A stretch of 22,455 nt of DNA, from NCBI GenBank assembly GCA_900128395.1, contig LT649512.1, positions 1 through 22,455 on the forward strand, in the 5' to 3' direction. The translations under genes were made by a program, and so were the position numbers. The notes below the pieces were generated by a model. The model was not told the DNA's origin. It saw only the letters and a list, made by a program, of their open reading frames with translations, and did not search any database. Source of the DNA: Stramenopiles sp. TOSAG23-2. Its lineage: Eukaryota; Sar. Below, piece by piece: positions 16,911-22,455 of this stretch (the stretch's first letter is position 1; each line of letters starts with the position of its first letter).

Positions 16911-17013
16911 TCACATCGTAAAACCTTTTAAGACATTTAATGCTTTACTTTTCAATCGATCACTACTACGTTTAGGCAAAGATTGCTGCTCGTTTCTACT
17001 CACATTATCTTCA
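16738..17013. repeat. Tandem duplication F, 2 x 138 bp, copying the 3' end of the eight-TM gene
   Basis: Copy 1 is 16738-16875 and copy 2 is 16876-17013, identical, with 1-bp junction homology (T). Copy 2 holds the last 33 or so codons and the stop of the minus-strand gene plus 35 bp of 3' flank. Copy 1 repeats this downstream of the stop. The period is a multiple of three, so the copied codons stay in frame behind the stop. Confidence 0.95.
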
Positions 17014-18938
17014 TCGCTCTTCCTACCCCCGGATATACCACCAGTTAACATATTATTATGGCTACTATCAGCTACTCTTATTGATGGTTTTGGATGCTCA
17101 ACATCTACACTATTACTACGTTTAACATTAAATTGTCCAGACCATACCTTTAATAAAGAACCAAAATGCAATGCAATATCTTTACTCCAAAATTTTTCTT
17201 GTGAACGTTTTAATTGACCAACTAATATCAATTGTTGTTTGTACAACCTTGTGCGTAACAAACTATGTTGCTCACATAATTTTTTTAAATGTTTAATCGA
17301 ATTAATAATCTCCTCCTCCGTCTGTGCTTCTTCAAATAACATTTTACCATGTTCAAAATCATCAATAATTTCTGCTTTATTGATTCTATCAATACCATCT
17401 TTGCTATTACCAGTGGAACCATAATTTTTTTTTACAACTGTGTTTATGGCATCGTTATTATTATTATTATTACCACTTATCGAAGAAGTTGGACGAATAT
17501 TACTTGATGGAAAGAAACCAGTATTATTACTTTTACTTTTACTGCTTTCATTTTGTCCACCCATTTCCATTTCTATCCTGCTATTTTTTCTTACTTTTCC
17601 AATATCATCTCCATCTGGTAAACGATTGTACATACCACCGCTACCATTACCAGGTTGATGATGATGATGGTCATCTTCAAATTTTACTTTTCGCATTGCA
17701 TCATCTATTGCACGTTTTGAATCTTCCCAATTCACACGATTTTCCACTTTGTATCTTGCTTCACGATCATAAATCATCTTTGAACAGACTTGGCATAACC
17801 AAATAATTGGCACGGAGATCAATAACAATGGTGCACACGCATATACTGGCGCATATACATACAATAATTTATATGGTACTTCTTTCTCAGCTAAAAATGC
17901 ACCAATAAATTTTGCCATAGTAAGTGTTAAATACAATGACGAGGCAACAAGTGTTTTTGCAACGTATGAACCATTACTTCTTTTAATACCACTTTTAAAG
18001 TTCACGTAGAAAAAAAGCAATAAAACAAGATCAAGCAAATAGGATGGTATTAAAGTAACAAACCATGAATATGGTATAACACCTTGCATTTTCAATGGTA
18101 AACCTACAAATAGACTAAACCAACATGTTATTACAATCCAAAACAAAGCTGTATAGCAACGATCTGTTGCATCAATATCACTGCAACATAACAACAATGT
18201 GGTAACTAATAATACTAAAGATGGAAAAATCATCAATGGAACAAAATACATTAATGGTGTTGCATCGGTAACATGCATTCCAACTTGTATTGTGAAAAAC
18301 AAAGGCATAATATGGCATAATGAAAATGTACAAAAAAAACTTGCCCTATCACGTCTATCCGACGTTGTTTCTTCATCATCTCCTTCACGCCTTACTACTA
18401 ATTGACATGATTTACACGTTGCAAATGCACATGTACCTAATGCAAATATTAACATAGGAAACCATACCCAATAGGCATCAATATGAAATATATGTGCTGC
18501 ATCATATACATATAATAATACAAACATTGAGATTAAACAAACAGGTAAAGTCAAAACAATTAATGTTCTTAAAAACTTCCAATTTTCTCCAGGCAATGAA
18601 AAGGTACATGGTATATTATTGTTTTGTATGATATTATTTGTATTTTCATCATCATCTTCAACATTATTATTATTAGTAAGCATATCCAAAACAGAAACAG
18701 TTTCTTCATATTCACTATCATCATCATCGTCATCATCGTCATCATCTTCACTACTTGTTGACCTGTTGTAATCATCATCCTCATCGTCTTCTTCAGCATT
18801 GTTGTGTGGTGTATTACCCCAATTCCTAACATCTTCATTTTCATCATCATCGTCATCAATATCTATCCATTGCTCTTCATTATTTTCATCATTATGGTTT
18901 TGAAGTAACCCTTCAGATAGTAAATTATTATTATTCAT
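16911..18938 (-). CDS. Acidic eight-TM membrane protein, possibly TMEM185-like
   Basis: The 675-residue protein starts at ATG 18938-18936. The frame is open 60 bp further, but only from a GTG. Residues 24-99 are extremely Asp/Glu/Asn-rich. Eight hydrophobic segments follow (about 124-145, 154-173, 200-221, 228-251, 260-279, 289-311, 326-346, 356-382). They come as four pairs, the second member of each introduced by an aromatic-rich turn (AYWVWFPML, PLMYFVPLM, PYSWFVTLIP, PYKLLYVYAP). Such four-fold aromatic-x-x-x-x-Pro pairs recall the Tmemb_185A family, but this is a tentative match from pattern alone. Residues 383-675 are hydrophilic, with His-, Asn- and Ser-rich stretches and one coiled helix near 525-600. 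Cytosolic tails are inferred. It has no signal peptide or enzyme motif. Its 3' end lies in duplication F. Confidence 0.78.
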   Translation of the reverse strand: MNNNNLLSEGLLQNHNDENNEEQWIDIDDDDDENEDVRNWGNTPHNNAEEDDEDDDYNRSTSSEDDDDDDDDDDSEYEETVSVLDMLTNNNNVEDDDENTNNIIQNNNIPCTFSLPGENWKFLRTLIVLTLPVCLISMFVLLYVYDAAHIFHIDAYWVWFPMLIFALGTCAFATCKSCQLVVRREGDDEETTSDRRDRASFFCTFSLCHIMPLFFTIQVGMHVTDATPLMYFVPLMIFPSLVLLVTTLLLCCSDIDATDRCYTALFWIVITCWFSLFVGLPLKMQGVIPYSWFVTLIPSYLLDLVLLLFFYVNFKSGIKRSNGSYVAKTLVASSLYLTLTMAKFIGAFLAEKEVPYKLLYVYAPVYACAPLLLISVPIIWLCQVCSKMIYDREARYKVENRVNWEDSKRAIDDAMRKVKFEDDHHHHQPGNGSGGMYNRLPDGDDIGKVRKNSRIEMEMGGQNESSKSKSNNTGFFPSSNIRPTSSISGNNNNNNDAINTVVKKNYGSTGNSKDGIDRINKAEIIDDFEHGKMLFEEAQTEEEIINSIKHLKKLCEQHSLLRTRLYKQQLILVGQLKRSQEKFWSKDIALHFGSLLKVWSGQFNVKRSNSVDVEHPKPSIRVADSSHNNMLTGGISGGRKSDEDNVSRNEQQSLPKRSSDRLKSKALNVLKGFTM

Positions 18939-19673
18939 TCTGTAATACGAAAATAATATACTATTTGTACTACTATTATATATGTAGTATACAAACACTC
19001 AAAACGTTTTTTTATTTTTCTCTCCTGTAATTTATGTGTCCACTATTTGTGCATATACTGTAGATAGATGGTTTTGCTTTATTGTTTTGTTTATTCTTCT
19101 TACTCTCTACATTATACAACTATTTGTCTTTTTGTTTTAGTTTATTACATCTTCGTATATAATAGCTCACTATTACATGTTTACCTTTTCCAGCTTTCAC
19201 ACCACGTTTATTCTTCTTACTCTCTACATTATACAACTATTTGTCTTTTTGTTTTAGTTTATTACATCTTCGTATATAATAGCTCACTATTACATGTTTA
19301 CCTTTTCCAGCTTTCACACCACCTTTCTTCATGTAAATAATTGAAAAATATTATAGAAAAATTATAACGTACCACTATTGGATTTTTAGTACGAAAAAAA
19401 GAACCTTATATATAAAAATCACATACCAAAGAGAATATCTAGACAAATATCATCTCGTGTAATAAAAGTTGTTGTTTTTACCAGGTAATGTGAAGACGTA
19501 GTCGTCTGGTAGTAGGAAAAAAGCAGCAACTTTTTGAAAAAAGGGAGAAATCCATTATATATATATTTATATTGTTCGATTTAAAACCCAATACTATTTT
19601 TGTATCAAACTCTTATTCCATAAAATTCTCACTCTCTAAATATCTCTCCCCAATATTTCGTACAATACGCTTT
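18939..19673. other. Spacer between the eight-TM gene and PGM3
   Basis: Both flanking genes are on the minus strand, so this 735-bp region holds the promoter of the eight-TM gene and the 3' flank of PGM3. It contains duplication G and otherwise AT-rich sequence. A plus-strand 90-residue frame at 19068-19340 is itself internally repeated because of G and is not a credible gene. Confidence 0.8.
19089..19322. repeat. Tandem duplication G, 2 x 117 bp, identical copies
   Basis: Copy 1 is 19089-19205 and copy 2 is 19206-19322, identical, with no junction homology. It starts 151 bp upstream of the eight-TM start codon, so it probably lies in that gene's promoter region. Confidence 0.95.
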
Positions 19674-21491
19674 TTACCACCATTTACCACTTGGTTTACC
19701 ACCAACACCTTGTGCTTCGTCATAAATAGCCTCTGCAACAATGCTGGCTAGTAAATCAGCTTCAGTTTGTGTTGCTGCTTCTGCATATACACGGCAAACA
19801 TCTTCTGTTCCAGATGGACGAGCAAATGCACGTCCATTTTTCACAGATTTAACTGCACTATCGATTTTCTGTTGCAATGCACTTGGCTCTGTTAATCTAG
19901 TTTCATCAGAAATAGGTTTTAATAAAGTACGATCAGCAACTTTGACTTTTGTTTGACGACTTGGCAAATCGGTATATAAAGCATCCCAATCTTCTACACT
20001 CATGTCTTGCGTTGTTAAAATAGCTTCAACAAATAAAGCATCGCATATAGCATCCCCAACCGCTTGGTTAAATAATTGCGATGCATAATATAAATTTGTA
20101 TATGCTTCTTTTTGAACTTTAGGCCTTGGTTGTGCCATTCTTTTTTTAAATTGATCCATAGTTTTCTCACTAAATAAAACGGTTCCATGCCCATTTGCTT
20201 CAAAATAAACACCAATATCATAATCCAATGCTTTGTGATGTAAATATTTTACACCAGTTTTTGCATATGGTGCTTCGATATCATCCTGTTTTACTACCAT
20301 TGATGCAGCTCCATTTGCATATGCAGTTTGTACAATGCCCAAGCGTACGTCGCCTTTTTTATATCCTGCCAATTTTAATTGTTTATTGATCCATCGTGCA
20401 GTCAATACAGCAATTTTATCACCATCTAATAAACGAAAAGCACCAGTTTTATCAAAATAGAAAAAAACTACACGATCTGCATCACCATCGTAACTAGCAA
20501 AACGGATTCCTTTGTCATTTTCACCACTGCAACTTAATGGCGGCAATCTTTTCTTTTGGCAATGCTCTGCACCACATTTACTATTTAATAGTTCCAAATT
20601 ACCATTGTTTCTTAATTCAACATTTAAATATCCTTTTAACTTTGGGATCAAAGGTTCCATCCTTGGGCCACCAACGCCATTTGCACAATCAATTACTAAT
20701 GAACCGCGTTTTTCACTCGTACCATTCATATCTTTCACATTTCTTAATAAACCTTTGAAATAATATTCAACTTTTGCATAAAATCCATCCAATCCATCCC
20801 ATTTATCAGCACGATTGTTGTTGTAAACACAATGATGCAATTGCGGAGTGGTTACAATACCAATGTGTTCAACTACGGCGCCTAAACATTCTGCCCCAAC
20901 TTTACAACATTCTGCTAAGCGTACACTATGTGCCCGTGTATCCATTCCTAAATAAATTTTCGCATTTCTTTCTTTTGGAAATTGACGAAATATATAAGGC
21001 ATTTTTTCCTTTGCAATAATATCGATCAAAACATCATATACATCTTTTGCTTTTGCATTTGCTAGTTGTGTTGCATAACCTTCCCATGATGCTGTTAACA
21101 TACCACCATCGCAATCGGTTAATTTCAAACCATTATCTACCGGTCCATTATGTGAAGCAGTTACCATTATGCCAACAGGAACTCCAGTTTTTAAACTTCT
21201 TAAAGTTGCTAACATTCCCATACGCAAACATGTTGAGTCCAACAATGCTTCATTCATTCTGAAACCAGCTGTACCATATCTAAATACAGTGCCAGCTGGT
21301 CTTGGATATTCACCAGCAACTTTAGAAACGCTTTCTTTCGTTGCTGATGGCGTTACTGTACTGCTACTAAATGAAGAAGATGATGAAGACGATGATGAGG
21401 AAGATAATAAATTTGATAAAGTATATCCTAATACAAGTCCAGATGCTACTGCAATAGATACTTTTGAATCATCCCATTGTATTGACGACAT
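19674..21491 (-). CDS. PGM3: Phosphoacetylglucosamine mutase with an N-terminal hydrophobic, poly-Ser extension
   Basis: The 605-residue enzyme (AGM1/PGM3, alpha-D-phosphohexomutase superfamily) interconverts N-acetylglucosamine 6- and 1-phosphate, the step before UDP-GlcNAc for glycans, GPI anchors and chitin. All four active-site loops are present: MVTASHNGPVDNG with the phosphoserine Ser113; the magnesium loop DGDADR (335-340); the sugar-binding loop EANGHG (431-436); and the phosphate-binding RPSGTED (558-564). RYGTAGFR (71-78) marks the true start of the mutase fold. Human PGM3 has 542 residues, and the extra length here is mainly residues 1-60. These consist of an uncharged stretch (11-29) like a membrane anchor, then 14 Ser with one Phe (30-44). 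The Ser codons are mixed, so the run is not a simple trinucleotide expansion. The start ATG (21491-21489) is the first in frame; the next Met is residue 79, inside the fold, so the extension is likely translated. The family is normally cytosolic. Confidence 0.95.
   Translation of the reverse strand: MSSIQWDDSKVSIAVASGLVLGYTLSNLLSSSSSSSSSSSFSSSTVTPSATKESVSKVAGEYPRPAGTVFRYGTAGFRMNEALLDSTCLRMGMLATLRSLKTGVPVGIMVTASHNGPVDNGLKLTDCDGGMLTASWEGYATQLANAKAKDVYDVLIDIIAKEKMPYIFRQFPKERNAKIYLGMDTRAHSVRLAECCKVGAECLGAVVEHIGIVTTPQLHHCVYNNNRADKWDGLDGFYAKVEYYFKGLLRNVKDMNGTSEKRGSLVIDCANGVGGPRMEPLIPKLKGYLNVELRNNGNLELLNSKCGAEHCQKKRLPPLSCSGENDKGIRFASYDGDADRVVFFYFDKTGAFRLLDGDKIAVLTARWINKQLKLAGYKKGDVRLGIVQTAYANGAASMVVKQDDIEAPYAKTGVKYLHHKALDYDIGVYFEANGHGTVLFSEKTMDQFKKRMAQPRPKVQKEAYTNLYYASQLFNQAVGDAICDALFVEAILTTQDMSVEDWDALYTDLPSRQTKVKVADRTLLKPISDETRLTEPSALQQKIDSAVKSVKNGRAFARPSGTEDVCRVYAEAATQTEADLLASIVAEAIYDEAQGVGGKPSGKWW
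21360..21404 (-). other. Poly-serine linker of PGM3
   Basis: Residues 30-44 of PGM3 are Ser except one Phe, directly after the hydrophobic stretch. TCA, TCT, TCC, TCG, AGT and AGC codons are all used, which argues for selection on the amino acids. Confidence 0.85.
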
Positions 21492-21767
21492 TGTGTTGTT
21501 ATTGTTGGATTATTATTTTATTAAATATATTTTTTTTTGTTCAATACTTCTATTACATAGACACGCGTATTTGCATTTGATCTTTTTATATTAGAAAATG
21601 AATATTTATTAATTTTGGATATCCATATATATATCTAATAACAATTCCTTTCTTCATTTTTTTTAATACATAATAAATAGGCTTATTATTATTTTTTGTA
21701 TGCTAATCACCTGCTTTATAATGTGTGGGAAATTTTTGTGGTGTTTTTCGGCTTTTGTGGTATAGAA

Positions 21768-21782
21768 GCTAGCTGGGCTAGC
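21768..21782. repeat. Paired GCTAGC palindromes
   Basis: GCTAGC at 21768-21773 and 21777-21782 are separated by TGG, and two further CTAG cores follow by 21803. The arrangement is like the GCATGC pair at 3898-3913. Confidence 0.5.
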
Positions 21783-21871
21783 TGCTTGCTAGTTAAGTCT
21801 AGCAATACTATATAGGTAAATTTATACTTGAAGAGAAATTAGACATTCAGCATTGGCCAGAAATATTCAGA

Positions 21872-21884
21872 GGTGCAGAGCACC
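21872..21884. repeat. Small hairpin GGTGC-AGA-GCACC
   Basis: Five-bp perfect arms flank a three-base loop. It is GC-rich for this region. Function is unknown. Confidence 0.45.
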
Positions 21885-21925
21885 ATTACCATTTTAATTT
21901 TTAATTTGCATTGAGCATTTGTAAT

Positions 21926-21948
21926 GTATAGCATTGTATAGCATTGTA
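21926..21948. repeat. Short tandem repeat of GTATAGCATT
   Basis: The 10-bp unit is present at 21926-21935 and 21936-21945, with a partial third unit to 21948. Confidence 0.7.
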
Positions 21949-22266
21949 CATTGTAGGGCTGAATACATTATAATATAGGAATATTATAATTAGAGAGGAT
22001 CCGAGAGAGTGGAAATGCAATCTCCAATAGCATGCAATAGCACTAGCGGTTCTAACTAGCATTTTGTTCCAGGGTTGGCCCAAGCAGGCACAAACAGTTT
22101 TCCTGAAATTCCAATTTAGTATGGGAATAGCAGTAAAACGTTATAATTTCCTAAAAGTAGTAAATTTACACACATATATATACATTGACATAACATATAT
22201 ATTTATACATCTACATATATGTATATTTCCAGAACTTTGAAGTGTTGTACAGGAAGAACCAATTAA

Positions 22267-22343
22267 AACGCCAGGTTCCCACTTAATATATTGTTTTTTA
22301 AATTATCTCAAAAATATAATCATTTCAGTGGGAACTTGGCGTT
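22267..22343. repeat. 17-bp inverted repeat with 43-bp AT-rich centre
   Basis: The arms 22267-22283 (AACGCCAGGTTCCCACT) and 22327-22343 (AGTGGGAACTTGGCGTT) are reverse complements at 16 of 17 positions; the odd position would be a G-U pair or mismatch in RNA. The centre is nearly all A and T. It could be a structured RNA, a small non-autonomous element or an operator. No target-site duplication was evident. Confidence 0.7.
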
Positions 22344-22455
22344 CTCATGTTGACATACGTTTCACACATATTTTATGTTCATATCTTTTTACAATTTCTT
22401 TGAAAAACTTACCCATAGTAAACGTTAACTAAATGGAAAATATCACATAAAACAC

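Larger units (their letters stand above)
21492..22455. other. Non-coding region upstream of PGM3
   Basis: No convincing ORF was seen in 964 bp. The first 200 bp are AT-rich and should include the PGM3 promoter. From about 21720 the sequence is less AT-rich and carries GCTAGC and GCATGC palindromes, a 10-bp tandem word, a small hairpin and a long inverted repeat near the right edge. Its texture resembles the 3400-4060 stretch of the first divergent spacer. Confidence 0.75.

Noticed and set aside
18939-18998. Upstream extension of the eight-TM gene to 18998
   Set aside because: It begins with GTG. The ATG at 18938 fits eukaryotic initiation and the Asn/Asp-rich start.
13024-19322. CRISPR array or satellite array
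   Set aside because: Each duplication has exactly two adjacent copies with no spacers, and the seven units are unrelated in sequence.
19068-19340. 90-residue plus-strand ORF with internal repeats
   Set aside because: The repetition is a by-product of duplication G (117 bp, a multiple of three) and not evidence for a repeat protein.
1-22455. tRNA, rRNA or transposase genes
   Set aside because: No cloverleaf with a conserved TPsiC arm, no rRNA-like block and no transposase or reverse-transcriptase motif were seen on either strand; a covariance-model scan was not possible.

Overview
This is nuclear DNA from an AT-rich, unicellular-type eukaryote. The genes are long and intronless. All three stop codons end genes here (TAA, TAG, TGA), so the standard genetic code applies. 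The products are eukaryotic: TPR plus IQ repeats, a transmembrane calpain with a WW domain, a drug/metabolite-type organellar or Golgi transporter, and phosphoacetylglucosamine mutase. Asp-, Asn-, Ser- and Lys-rich low-complexity stretches are common. A stramenopile or other SAR protist is my best guess from the DEK1-like calpain and the TPR-IQ protein, but this is inference from gene style and cannot be settled without searches.

Layout. 226-3111 (-): a TPR/IQ-repeat calmodulin-binding-type scaffold with a UBA-like segment. 3112-4376: a divergent spacer with palindromes, a perfect CArg-type element and an AC microsatellite. 4377-12584 (+): a 2735-residue protein with a signal peptide, a Cys-rich and C2-like ectodomain, about 23 membrane segments, a calpain protease core plus beta-sandwich, and a C-terminal WW domain. 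It resembles plant DEK1 in architecture, but the catalytic Cys and His are replaced (Gly and Ala). 12585-13348: convergent spacer with one doubtful small basic ORF. 13349-14413 (-): a triose-phosphate/nucleotide-sugar transporter-like protein. 15670-16467 (+): an acidic four-TM protein. 16911-18938 (-): an acidic eight-TM protein. 19674-21491 (-): phosphoacetylglucosamine mutase (PGM3/AGM1) with an unusual hydrophobic, poly-Ser N-terminal extension. 21492-22455: non-coding upstream region with small palindromes and a long inverted repeat.

The most striking structural signal is a cluster of seven exact or near-exact two-copy head-to-tail duplications (units of 96 to 143/144 bp) between 13.0 and 19.3 kb. 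They lie in spacers and gene ends only, with 0-1 bp of junction homology. Two of them have separately copied the 3' ends of the two convergent genes at 15670-18938 into the spacer between them. The genes do not form an obvious pathway. The only plausible functional themes are signalling and scaffolding at membranes (TPR-IQ protein, pseudo-calpain) and amino-sugar metabolism (PGM3), possibly with sugar-phosphate or nucleotide-sugar transport.
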